Shown one piece after another: positions 1 through 7,483 of a stretch of 20,414 nucleotides of DNA. The position numbers and the translations under genes were made by a program. This stretch comes from an uncultured Megasphaera sp. (lineage in GTDB: Bacteria; Bacillota; Negativicutes; Veillonellales; Megasphaeraceae). The stretch spans positions 1 through 20,414 of the forward strand of contig NZ_CATWFF010000017.1 of the NCBI RefSeq assembly GCF_958350005.1. The letters are read 5' to 3'. The notes under the pieces were generated by a model that made no database searches, was not told where the DNA came from, and worked only from the letters and a program-made list of their open reading frames with translations. Every line of letters begins with the position of its first letter. Position 1 is the stretch's first letter.

Positions 1-91
1 ACTTATATCAATATAGCTATCTCGTGTCACATGAGGTTACCCGTGTAAGAAAAAAGTGCTATTATCGGTGCCATTATATCCATAAAACAAT

Positions 92-138
92 AAAGACACC
101 ATTACAGAGAGTCATAATACTCCTGTAATGGTGTCTTT
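92..138. terminator. Terminator hairpin after the RND efflux operon, probably bidirectional
   Basis: A perfect 16-bp inverted repeat has arms at 92-107 (AAAGACACCATTACAG) and 123-138, with a 15-base loop that can itself pair over 4 bp. It lies 59 bases past the stop codon of the RND permease. On the minus strand the stem is followed by a broken U-rich tract (TTTATTGTTTTATG). On the plus strand it is followed by a five-T run ending at 140. It may therefore also terminate a rightward gene outside the left edge. Bases 1-91 hold nothing else I can support. Confidence 0.8.
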
Positions 139-197
139 TTGTATATTCTTACGTTATCTGTTTTATGGAATTTCCATGGCAGTACGAAGGCATGGCG

Positions 198-3100
198 TTA
201 CATATCGCCTATTTTCCCGATGCTCTGGGGCTGAGATTTCCCGTAACTGCCGTGATGGCCCAGTTTTTCTACGAGGATAAACAGCATGGGGATCAGGAAT
301 ACCCCCAGAAGCGTAGCCATAGATGTGCCGAAAACGACAACGATTCCCATTGTTACTCTTGAGGCAGCCCCTGCCCCTGTGGCGGTGGCCAGTGGAATAG
401 AGCCGACGACGAAAGCCAGGGATGTCATGATAATCGGGCGCAGACGGATTTTCGAAGCTTCAATGGCTGCGGAAACAGGGTCCATGCCCCGTTCGTCTAC
501 ACGGACTTTGGCGTATTCGATGATCAGAATGGCGTTCTTGGCAGCCAGGCCAATAACGGCGAGAATACCGATCTGGAAGTAAATGTTGTTCTGCTGGCTC
601 AGCAGATACGTAAACAGGGATGCGCCAAACAGACCGGTCGGCACGCTGAACAGTACGGCAAAAGGTACTTTCCAGCTTTCATACAGGGCTGCCAGTACGA
701 GGAATACGAAGAGCAGGGCCAGGCCAAAGACGTAGATCGTCTTGTTGCCTGCTTCTACTTCTTCACGGCTCATGCCAGCCCATTCATACTGATAGCCTTC
801 GCCGAGGGTATCGGCAGCGACTTCTTCCAGTGCTTTCAGGGTATCACCGGAGCTGTAGCCGGCAGCTGGCGAACCCATGACTTTAATAGATGGATAGTCA
901 TTAAAGCGGGTAATAATGGACGCAGAACCGACAGGACGAGGCCGGACAAAATTGGCCACCGATACGAGATCGCCTTTGGAATTGCGGACATAGAGGTTGT
1001 TGTTGTCTTCAATGGTCTGGCGGAATTCCGGCGACGCCTGCATGACAACTTTAAAGTTACGGCCGAAAATCGTAAAGTCGTTGATCTGATAGGAACCATA
1101 GAAGGACTGGAGGGTCTGATAGAGGGACCCCAGTTCTACCCCTTCTTTGGCGACTTTGTCTCGGTCAATATCCAGCTGATAGCCCGGTGTGTCATTGGAG
1201 AAGGCCGTGTAAATGGAACCTATTTCCGGACGCTTGCGGGCTTCACCGATAAATTTCTGTACCGTATCGTTCAATTCGTTTGTCGTATGACCGCCGCGGT
1301 TTTCAATCTGCATGGTAAAACCGGACGATACGCCCATGCCGTCAATTGGCGGCGGGTTGATGGCGACAATCGATGCCTGCGGAATCTGCATGCCGTGCGC
1401 CATGGTCTTGCCGACAATGGCATCGACAGACCGATCCGGCGTCGTCCGGTCTTTCCAGTCATCCATGGATACGAAGGCAACGGAGCCGTTCGGTTTCGGG
1501 CCGCCGGCGAGGATGTTAAAGCCGACAACGTTCATGGAGTTGCGGACGCCAGGCTGCGATTCCAGCCAGTTGCCCAGGTCAACGGCGATCTGTTTGGTCA
1601 CGGTCTGGGACGTACCTTCCGGCAAGGTCACATTGACCATCATGAAGCCGTTGTCTTCTGAAGGAACGAAGCCTGTAGGAATGACCGTAAACAAGCCGGC
1701 AGTAATACCGGAAATGGCAACCAGGAAGGCTACGCTCCACTTGATGCGCCGGTTCAGGTAGGCCAGGCGAATGCCGTACCAGTTGACCAGACGGTCAAAG
1801 GATGCATTAAACTTCTGGAAAAATCTGGCAAGGCCTTTCGCGTTTTCTGTCGGTTTATGTACCTTCAGGATCGTTGCACACATGGCCGGTGTCAGCGTCA
1901 GAGCCACGAAGGCCGAAATAGCGACGGACACGGCAATGGTCAGGGCAAACTGGCGGTACAGGACGCCGCTCATGCCGCCCAGGAAGGCGACAGGAACGAA
2001 TACAGATGCCAGTACGCAGGCAACGCCGATAACCGGGCTTTGTACGTTCTGCATGGCAATGATCGTCGCTTCCCGCGGCGGCCTGCTGTTATACTTGATT
2101 TCATATTCCACGGCTTCAATGACGACGATGGCATCGTCGACGAGCAGGCCAATGGCCAGAACCATGGCGAACAAGGTCAGCGTGTTAATCGTAAAGTCCA
2201 GTACCTGGAAGCAGGCAAAGGTTCCCAGCAGAGAAACCGGCACGGCAATGAGCGGAATCAGCGTAGACCGGCCACTCTGCAGGAACAGGAATACAATAGC
2301 CGCTACCAAGAGCAGGGCTTCAATGAAGGTAATTATAACTTCTTCAATGGATGCCGTAACGAATTTCGTGCTGTCATAAATGACGCGGTAATCCATGTCG
2401 TTCGGGAAGGACTGCTTGGCTTTTTCCAGAACGGCAATGGCACCGTTAACCGATTCCATGGCATTGGCGTCGGATGTGAGGCTGACCATAAAGCCGGCGT
2501 TTGGCTGGCCGTTAAAGTTTGCGTTGACTGAATAGTCTTTCGACCCCAGTTCTACTTTGGCTACGTCGCCGACGCGGACCATCGTGCCGTCCGCATTGGT
2601 GCGGATGACGACGTTCTTAAACTGTTCTGCTGTCTGCAGACGGCCGTCAGCGCGCAGGGTATACTGGAAGGTCTGATCGGTTGGCGTCGGCTGAGAGCCG
2701 ATAGTACCGACAGCAGCCTGCGTGTTCTGGGTCTGAATGGCGGCGATAATGTCTGTCGGCGTAACCTTCAGAATGTTCATTTTCAGCGGGTCCATCCAGA
2801 TACGCATGGCATAGTCGGAACCGAATTCCTGGACACTGCCGATACCGGGAACGGATTTTAATTCATCCATGAAATACTGGGTTGCATAGTTCTTCATGAA
2901 CGTTTCATCATACGACCCGTTTGGCGAATACAGGGCAAAAACCATGGCCATAGAGTCTGTCGACTTCTGTACAGTAACGCCGGTCGTCGTAACTTCCTGC
3001 GGCAGCGTTGCCGTTACCTGGCTGACACGGTTCTGCGTGTTGACCATGTCCATGTCGTCGTCACTGCCCGTTTCATACTGCACGGTCAGTGAATAGGACC

Positions 3101-3359
3101 CGTTATCGTTACTGGAGCTTTCCATGTTGACCAGGTCATCGACGCCAATGAGCTGACGTTCAATGACGCTGGCTACGGTCGTGCCAATAACTTCGGCATT
3201 GGCGCCTGTATACGTAGCCGATACTTTTACCTGCGGCGGCGTAACTTTCGGATATTTTGCGATAGGCAGGGTTGCCATGGACAATAACCCCAAAATGGAA
3301 ATAATCAGGGATATGACGACGGCAAAAATAGGCCTGTCAATAAAAAATTTTGAAATCAC
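198..3359 (-). CDS. acrB: AcrB/MexB-type RND multidrug efflux permease (HAE1 family)
   Basis: Inner-membrane proton/drug antiporter of a tripartite pump, 1053 aa, the usual full length for this family. The N terminus starts MISKFFIDRPIFAVV, as in HAE1 pumps, with the first membrane helix at about 9-28. The proton-relay residues are in place: Asp408-Asp409 in GLLVDDAIVV (TM4), Lys941 in GLAAKNAILII (TM10), and Arg974/Thr979 in the RLRPIIMTS stretch. Two large periplasmic loops (about 30-340 and 560-870) form the porter and docking domains. The start is GTG at 3359, supported by AGGGGG seven bases upstream; that Shine-Dalgarno overlaps the TAG stop of the adaptor gene, so the two are probably translationally coupled. 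It is the last gene of the tetR-adaptor-permease operon. Substrates cannot be read from sequence. The symbol is a family-level name. An AcrB-type pump implies an outer membrane. Confidence 0.95.
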   Translation of the reverse strand: MISKFFIDRPIFAVVISLIISILGLLSMATLPIAKYPKVTPPQVKVSATYTGANAEVIGTTVASVIERQLIGVDDLVNMESSSNDNGSYSLTVQYETGSDDDMDMVNTQNRVSQVTATLPQEVTTTGVTVQKSTDSMAMVFALYSPNGSYDETFMKNYATQYFMDELKSVPGIGSVQEFGSDYAMRIWMDPLKMNILKVTPTDIIAAIQTQNTQAAVGTIGSQPTPTDQTFQYTLRADGRLQTAEQFKNVVIRTNADGTMVRVGDVAKVELGSKDYSVNANFNGQPNAGFMVSLTSDANAMESVNGAIAVLEKAKQSFPNDMDYRVIYDSTKFVTASIEEVIITFIEALLLVAAIVFLFLQSGRSTLIPLIAVPVSLLGTFACFQVLDFTINTLTLFAMVLAIGLLVDDAIVVIEAVEYEIKYNSRPPREATIIAMQNVQSPVIGVACVLASVFVPVAFLGGMSGVLYRQFALTIAVSVAISAFVALTLTPAMCATILKVHKPTENAKGLARFFQKFNASFDRLVNWYGIRLAYLNRRIKWSVAFLVAISGITAGLFTVIPTGFVPSEDNGFMMVNVTLPEGTSQTVTKQIAVDLGNWLESQPGVRNSMNVVGFNILAGGPKPNGSVAFVSMDDWKDRTTPDRSVDAIVGKTMAHGMQIPQASIVAINPPPIDGMGVSSGFTMQIENRGGHTTNELNDTVQKFIGEARKRPEIGSIYTAFSNDTPGYQLDIDRDKVAKEGVELGSLYQTLQSFYGSYQINDFTIFGRNFKVVMQASPEFRQTIEDNNNLYVRNSKGDLVSVANFVRPRPVGSASIITRFNDYPSIKVMGSPAAGYSSGDTLKALEEVAADTLGEGYQYEWAGMSREEVEAGNKTIYVFGLALLFVFLVLAALYESWKVPFAVLFSVPTGLFGASLFTYLLSQQNNIYFQIGILAVIGLAAKNAILIIEYAKVRVDERGMDPVSAAIEASKIRLRPIIMTSLAFVVGSIPLATATGAGAASRVTMGIVVVFGTSMATLLGVFLIPMLFILVEKLGHHGSYGKSQPQSIGKIGDM

Positions 3360-3370
3360 TGTGTCGCCCC

Positions 3371-4534
3371 CTATTTAGATGGACTTGCGGCGGCTGTATC
3401 GGACCCGTTTTCAATATCTGCCTTGGAAAGGAGATGCTGATCCAGGGTTGCGCCTTTCGCTTTCTGATAGCCGTCGACGATAATTGTGTCGCCGTCGTTT
3501 AAGCCTTCATTAATAATCCAGAATTTGCCGACTTTCTGTCCCGGCTTGACTTCCTTCATTTCCGCTTCCCCTTTATCGTTAATAATGGAGATGAAGTATT
3601 TGCCCAGTGTCTGCTGTACAGCCCGCTGCGGTACGAGGAGCGCTTTCTGCTGTACCTGCGTATCGGAAATAACCGTGCCATACAGTCCCGGAATCAGGAG
3701 ATTATCCGGATTGTCAAAGACGGCTTTGACGACGATGGAGCCGGAATTGCCGTCCATGCCGTGGTTGACCTGGGTAACATGACCTTCATAGGCATACATG
3801 GTGCCGTCACTCAGGCGGAGCTGCAGGTGATCGCCCCAGCTGCCGGGAGCATCGGGAGTCTTTTTCGTCATCTGCAGGTATTCTGCTTCACTGACGGAAA
3901 ATTCCACGAATACAGGATTGGTCGAAGAAATCGTAACCAGTGCCGTCGATCCGGCTGTGGCATACGTACCAATAGGCACGTCATCGACATTCAGCTTGCC
4001 GCTGAACGGAGCGTATACGATCGTATCGTCTACATTATCCTGTGCAGCCTGTACCTGAGCCGCATTGGCTTCGACCACAGCCTGCTGCTGCTGCGTAGCC
4101 GCTTCCTGGTCCGTTACGGTCTGGACGGAAATGGCATCCTGCGAGGCCAGTGTCTGGTAACGGCGGAGATTCAGCTGCTGATTAGCCAGATTGGCTGCTG
4201 CCTGGGCCTGATTGGCCTGGGCTGCCTGCAGAGCTGCATCGTATTCGCGGCTGTCCAGACGGAACAGCGGCTGACCGGCAACGACATCCTGGCCGCCCTG
4301 TACGTATTTTTCCACGACGCGGCCGGAAATCTTCGGCCGGACCGGCACCTTGTCCGTAGCTGCAACGGAGCCGCTGTACTCGGCACGAACCGGCGTATCT
4401 TCTGCCGTTACTTTATAGGTATTAACGGCAACAGCGCCTTTCTGGGCGCCTTTCTGCGCGCCGCACCCGGCCAGCAAGGCGGCGACGGTCAGTACGGCAA
4501 CGCCCATGGTAAACAACTTATTCTTTGGTATCAT
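3371..4534 (-). CDS. acrA: RND efflux periplasmic adaptor (membrane-fusion protein), lipoprotein
   Basis: Periplasmic adaptor linking the RND permease to an outer-membrane channel. I place the start at ATG 4534 (MIPKNKLFTMGV, 387 aa), not at the upstream in-frame ATG at 4567, because AGGGGG lies 10 bases upstream of 4534. The first 23 residues are a signal peptide ending in a lipobox (LLAGC), making Cys24 the predicted lipidated residue. Next come a lipoyl-like half-motif (PKISGRVVEKYVQGGQDV), a Gln/Ala-rich coiled-coil hairpin, the second lipoyl half (APFSGKLNVDDVPIGTYA), then beta-barrel and membrane-proximal domains. The start overlaps the last 17 bases of the tetR gene, and the permease follows 11 bases after the stop. 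This is a standard adaptor architecture. The symbol is a family-level name, and the true orthology within the AcrA/MexA group is unknown. Confidence 0.92.
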   Translation of the reverse strand: MIPKNKLFTMGVAVLTVAALLAGCGAQKGAQKGAVAVNTYKVTAEDTPVRAEYSGSVAATDKVPVRPKISGRVVEKYVQGGQDVVAGQPLFRLDSREYDAALQAAQANQAQAAANLANQQLNLRRYQTLASQDAISVQTVTDQEAATQQQQAVVEANAAQVQAAQDNVDDTIVYAPFSGKLNVDDVPIGTYATAGSTALVTISSTNPVFVEFSVSEAEYLQMTKKTPDAPGSWGDHLQLRLSDGTMYAYEGHVTQVNHGMDGNSGSIVVKAVFDNPDNLLIPGLYGTVISDTQVQQKALLVPQRAVQQTLGKYFISIINDKGEAEMKEVKPGQKVGKFWIINEGLNDGDTIIVDGYQKAKGATLDQHLLSKADIENGSDTAAASPSK

Positions 4535-5114
4535 TCGTAGATTGCCCCCTGTCTTTTTTGATTCCATATAAAATTACGCGGATACACTTTTCCATATATT
4601 CGGAAAAGGAGTAATCACGTTCCACGTCATCAAAATATTCTACAATATCATCGGCTGCACTGCGCAGCATATGGAGGATTAAAAACTTGTCAAATGGCTT
4701 GAAATCCTCTTCTTCCATGGCCGTATCCAGCAGCTGCGACAACAGGGAAAAATCCTTGTCATGCAGCTCTTCCAGTTTCTGGCACAGGCCGGGAACTTTA
4801 TGAAATACTTCGTTGACTTTGCGGACAGACAATACCGTAATATTCCGGGTCCGCACCCGGCCAAAGCGGATAATTTTTTCTTCCGTCGTCAGAGTGGGAT
4901 CGGCAATCAGCTGCTGATGCTGCTGGTATACGTCATCCATCAGTGAACGCAGCGTTTCTTCTATAATTTCCTGTTTCGAAGAAAAATGCTCGTACAGCGT
5001 GCGCTTGCTGATTCGAAGATTTTTCGCCAGATCATCCATATGAAATTCGGTACCATGATCGTTGATCTGCTGCATCGCTTCGCCAATAATCTGCTCGCGA
5101 ATGGTATCTGCCAT
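4518..5114 (-). CDS. TetR/AcrR-family transcriptional regulator of the efflux operon
   Basis: A 198-aa protein with a TetR-type N-terminal DNA-binding domain. Residues 1-60 contain MDDLAKNLRISKRTLYEHFSSKQEIIEETL, abbreviated here to its core ISKRTLYEHFSSK, which is the diagnostic recognition-helix region. The C-terminal 130 residues are helical and variable, as expected for a ligand-binding dimerisation domain. The gene is first in a leftward operon with the adaptor and permease, overlapping the adaptor start by 17 bases. Control is therefore probably autogenous: the repressor would sit on its own promoter (about 5187-5215) and be released by a pump substrate. Many TetR pump regulators are instead divergently oriented. 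The inducer cannot be predicted. ATG at 5114 has only a weak Shine-Dalgarno (GGGATG), consistent with low repressor synthesis. Confidence 0.9.
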   Translation of the reverse strand: MADTIREQIIGEAMQQINDHGTEFHMDDLAKNLRISKRTLYEHFSSKQEIIEETLRSLMDDVYQQHQQLIADPTLTTEEKIIRFGRVRTRNITVLSVRKVNEVFHKVPGLCQKLEELHDKDFSLLSQLLDTAMEEEDFKPFDKFLILHMLRSAADDIVEYFDDVERDYSFSEYMEKCIRVILYGIKKDRGQSTNDTKE

Positions 5115-5186
5115 CTAAACACATCCCGTCCTGGAAAGATATGGAGTATACTAAAAACTAGAAGTGAAAACTCAGTACCAATTTAT

Positions 5187-5215
5187 AGTTTAATATACCC
5201 TATTCCATAAGTCAA
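5187..5215 (-). promoter_or_regulatory. Predicted sigma-A promoter of the tetR-efflux operon
   Basis: On the minus strand, -35 TTGACT (5215-5210) and -10 TAAACT (5192-5187) are separated by 17 bases, placing transcription start near 5180, about 65 bases before the tetR ATG. The -10 is imperfect. An 8-base palindrome AGTATACT lies in the leader at 5145-5152. TATGGAGTATA at 5140-5150 (+ strand) is echoed in inverted orientation by TATGGAATAGGGTATA (5209-5194, minus strand) with a 5-base insertion. These are candidate operator elements for the TetR protein, but neither is a textbook TetR palindrome. No intrinsic terminator for the upstream thiM gene is visible in 5115-5221. Confidence 0.5.
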
Positions 5216-5221
5216 TACATC

Positions 5222-6058
5222 TTATCTTGATTCCTGCGGAAAGGAAACTTCTTTTACGATTTTTCCATACTGCACAAAATCGGCTGCTTCCAGCAGATAC
5301 AGGCCGTCAAACAGGCGGGCATGAAACGTACCGGGGCCGACAGGGCCTTCCTGGTCCACAGCCATTTCCCCGCTCAGCCCCATGGCCGTAACGCCGGCTG
5401 CAGCAGCCGTAACGGCGTCAGCAGCGGTGCAAAAAGCGGCAATAAGGGACGTCGTCATGCAGCCCGTACCGGTAACGCGGGCCAGCAGAGGCGTACCGTT
5501 TTCCAGCAGAATAACCTGCTGGCCGTCAGATACGGCATCGATCGGTCCTGTAACGGCAACGACGGTCTGCAGCTTCCGTGCCATGCGGCAGACCTCTTCC
5601 GCACTGACAGGCCTGGAATCGTCACTGTCTACGCCCAGATGTTCCCCCTTCGTTCCGGCAGTCAGGCAGGCCAGTTCACTGCGGTTGCCGCGAATAACCG
5701 TAATGGGAAGGGCCTGCAGCAGGCGCAGGGCTGCCTGTGTCCGGAAGGTCGTGCCGCCGGCGCCGACGGGATCAAGAACGATGGGAATGCCTTTGCGGGC
5801 TGCTGCCTTTCCGGCTTTCACCATGGAATCGACAGTCCAGTGCTGCAGCGTCCCCAGATTCAGTACCAGCGCCTGGGCCGCGGCAGCCATTTCCTCTACT
5901 TCTTCTTCCGCCCAGGTCATGACCGGCGATGCACCGATAGCCAGGGTCGCATTGGCACAGTCATTCATGGTGACGACGTTGGTCACATGGTGAATGAGAG
6001 GGCGCTGTGCCCGCAACGCTTTCAGAGCCGCGCCGGCAGATACAAACAGTGTATTCAT
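5222..6058 (-). CDS. thiM: Hydroxyethylthiazole kinase
   Basis: Phosphorylates 4-methyl-5-(2-hydroxyethyl)thiazole in thiamine salvage; cytosolic, 278 aa, normal for the family. Family motifs appear in order: HHVTNVVTMNDCANATLAIGASP (substrate pocket, residues 23-45, core NDCANATLAIGASP), LNLGTL (67-71), DPVGAGGTTFR (96-106), VIRGNRSE (121-128; GNASE is more common) and the anion-hole/catalytic VTGTGCMTTS with Cys200. ATG at 6058 is preceded by GGGGGA and starts 14 bases after the yhcH stop, making it the last gene of the DUF554-smc-ftsY-yhcH-thiM cluster. No thiE, thiD or TPP riboswitch is in the window, so it is an orphan salvage gene here. The following 107 bases lead directly into the tetR promoter without an obvious terminator. 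Confidence 0.95.
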   Translation of the reverse strand: MNTLFVSAGAALKALRAQRPLIHHVTNVVTMNDCANATLAIGASPVMTWAEEEVEEMAAAAQALVLNLGTLQHWTVDSMVKAGKAAARKGIPIVLDPVGAGGTTFRTQAALRLLQALPITVIRGNRSELACLTAGTKGEHLGVDSDDSRPVSAEEVCRMARKLQTVVAVTGPIDAVSDGQQVILLENGTPLLARVTGTGCMTTSLIAAFCTAADAVTAAAAGVTAMGLSGEMAVDQEGPVGPGTFHARLFDGLYLLEAADFVQYGKIVKEVSFPQESR

Positions 6059-6072
6059 GGTGTCATTCCCCC

Positions 6073-6534
6073 TTACACCCGTATTTTCATAATCACTTTG
6101 CGAAGAGGCCGCCGTTTCCCTTCGGGATCACAGAGGCAGCGATGGCCGTCAGCAGGCGTAAAGACAGCAAAGGTTCCGGGATTCATGTGAATCTGCGTGT
6201 CTTTGTCTGTTGGCGGATTGTAAAACCAGGCATCTGACGCAGACCGGTCTTCCACGACTTCGCCGGCATCGCACAGAGGCTGATAGCCGATCCATTCCTG
6301 TCCGTCTATAACCAGCTGAATATCGATATACTGGCGATGGGCTTCCATCGTGCGTTCTGCTGCCGGTGCCGTTACGGTTTCATCGACGTTCATATAATTG
6401 CCGTCTCCCAGGTCATGTCGGCCCGGTTTCAGTGCAGCCCTATCCAGTTCAGCCAGTTTCTGAATCCACGGGGCCAGACTGGCCGGTAGATGAGGCAGCT
6501 CTGCCTTCCATTGTCTGATATTGCCAACGTACAT
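6073..6534 (-). CDS. YhcH/YjgK/YiaL (NanQ-like) family protein
   Basis: A 153-aa cupin-like protein of the YhcH/YjgK/YiaL family. Members include E. coli NanQ (YhcH), which accelerates sialic-acid anomer interconversion, and the EbgC beta-galactosidase subunit. Recognisable family blocks are EAHRQYIDIQLVIDGQE (about 84-100) and PGTFAVFTPADGHRC (about 128-142), whose His residues fit the metal-binding positions of the fold. ATG at 6534 lies 2 bases after the ftsY stop. Its Shine-Dalgarno GGAGGAA is inside the final codons of ftsY, so translation is probably coupled. No sialic-acid or galactoside genes are nearby, so the substrate is unknown; a sugar anomerase or mutarotase-like role is inference from the family. 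Confidence 0.85.
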   Translation of the reverse strand: MYVGNIRQWKAELPHLPASLAPWIQKLAELDRAALKPGRHDLGDGNYMNVDETVTAPAAERTMEAHRQYIDIQLVIDGQEWIGYQPLCDAGEVVEDRSASDAWFYNPPTDKDTQIHMNPGTFAVFTPADGHRCLCDPEGKRRPLRKVIMKIRV

Positions 6535-6536
6535 GG

Positions 6537-7481
6537 TTATTCCTCCTCTTGCTTCCGTTTTTCCACGTTCTTTTCAAACAGAGCATCAGCAAACTGCGCC
6601 GCATCAAAGGGGCGCAGATCGTCAATGCCTTCGCCGACGCCGACCCAGCGGACGGGCACGCCCAGTTCCCGTTTGATGGAAAGGATAATGCCGCCTTTGG
6701 CCGTACCGTCGAGTTTGGTAAGGACGACGCCTGTAAGGGGTACGACCTGACCGAATAATTTGGCCTGGCTTACGGCATTTTGTCCCGTTGTCGCATCGAG
6801 GACGAGGAGCGTTTCCTGCGGAGCCCCTTCAATATTCCGTCCGGCTACGCGGGCCATCTTGCGCAGTTCTTCCATGAGATTGGATTTCGTATGGAGCCGG
6901 CCTGCCGTATCGACGAGGAGGACGTCCATGCCCCGGGCCTTGGCCGACGCCGTGGCATCGAATACGACGGCGGCGGCATCGGCACCTTCCTGATGCTTGA
7001 TAATGGGAACATCGTTGCGCTGCGCCCAGATGGTCAGCTGTTCCGATGCGGCGGCCCGGAAGGTATCGCCGGCAGCCAGCATAACCGATTTTCCCTGCTT
7101 CCGGTAGTAGTTGGCCAGTTTGCCAATAGTCGTCGTCTTGCCGACGCCATTGACGCCGACAATGAAGATGACTTCCGTCTGGCCGCTCCAGTCCCGCTGC
7201 GGTTCATCATTTTCTTCCAGCAGTTCGACAATGCATTTTTCCAGGTACGGGACCACATCTTTCCCTTCCTTGATTTCTTTGGCGTTGACGCCTTCCCGGA
7301 TCTTGTCCAGCAAATAGTCCGTCGTTTCCATGCCAATATCGCTGGTCAGCATAACCGCTTCCAGATCGTCGTACATATCGTCGTCGATTTTTGCATATCC
7401 CAGCAGGACCGTTTTTACATCATTAATAAAGGACTCTTTGGTCTTCGTAAGACCTTTCATCAGTTTTGAAAAAAATCCCAT
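6537..7481 (-). CDS. ftsY: Signal recognition particle receptor FtsY
   Basis: SRP receptor GTPase that docks ribosome-nascent-chain/SRP complexes at the membrane for co-translational insertion; 314 aa. The acidic A domain is essentially absent, with only a short amphipathic N terminus (MGFFSKLMKGL) before the four-helix N domain. The G domain shows the P-loop GVNGVGKT (109-116), DTFRAAASEQL (139-149), DTAGRLHTKSNLMEEL (191-206), TKLDGTAKGG (255-264) and the closing GVGEGIDDLRPFD motif (281-293). ATG at 7481 follows AAAGGAAG and starts 2 bases after the smc stop. The smc-ftsY adjacency is conserved in Firmicutes; the usual downstream ylxM-ffh is replaced here by yhcH-thiM. The last three glutamates are encoded by the Shine-Dalgarno of yhcH. 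Confidence 0.97.
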   Translation of the reverse strand: MGFFSKLMKGLTKTKESFINDVKTVLLGYAKIDDDMYDDLEAVMLTSDIGMETTDYLLDKIREGVNAKEIKEGKDVVPYLEKCIVELLEENDEPQRDWSGQTEVIFIVGVNGVGKTTTIGKLANYYRKQGKSVMLAAGDTFRAAASEQLTIWAQRNDVPIIKHQEGADAAAVVFDATASAKARGMDVLLVDTAGRLHTKSNLMEELRKMARVAGRNIEGAPQETLLVLDATTGQNAVSQAKLFGQVVPLTGVVLTKLDGTAKGGIILSIKRELGVPVRWVGVGEGIDDLRPFDAAQFADALFEKNVEKRKQEEE

Positions 7482-7483
7482 GC

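Noticed and set aside
3..126. Open frame entering from the left edge on the + strand
   Set aside because: It runs through the terminator hairpin at 92-138 and the peptide shows no recognisable features; more likely noncoding.
6059..6072. TPP riboswitch for thiM
   Set aside because: Only 14 bases separate yhcH and thiM, and no THI-box-like sequence is visible there.
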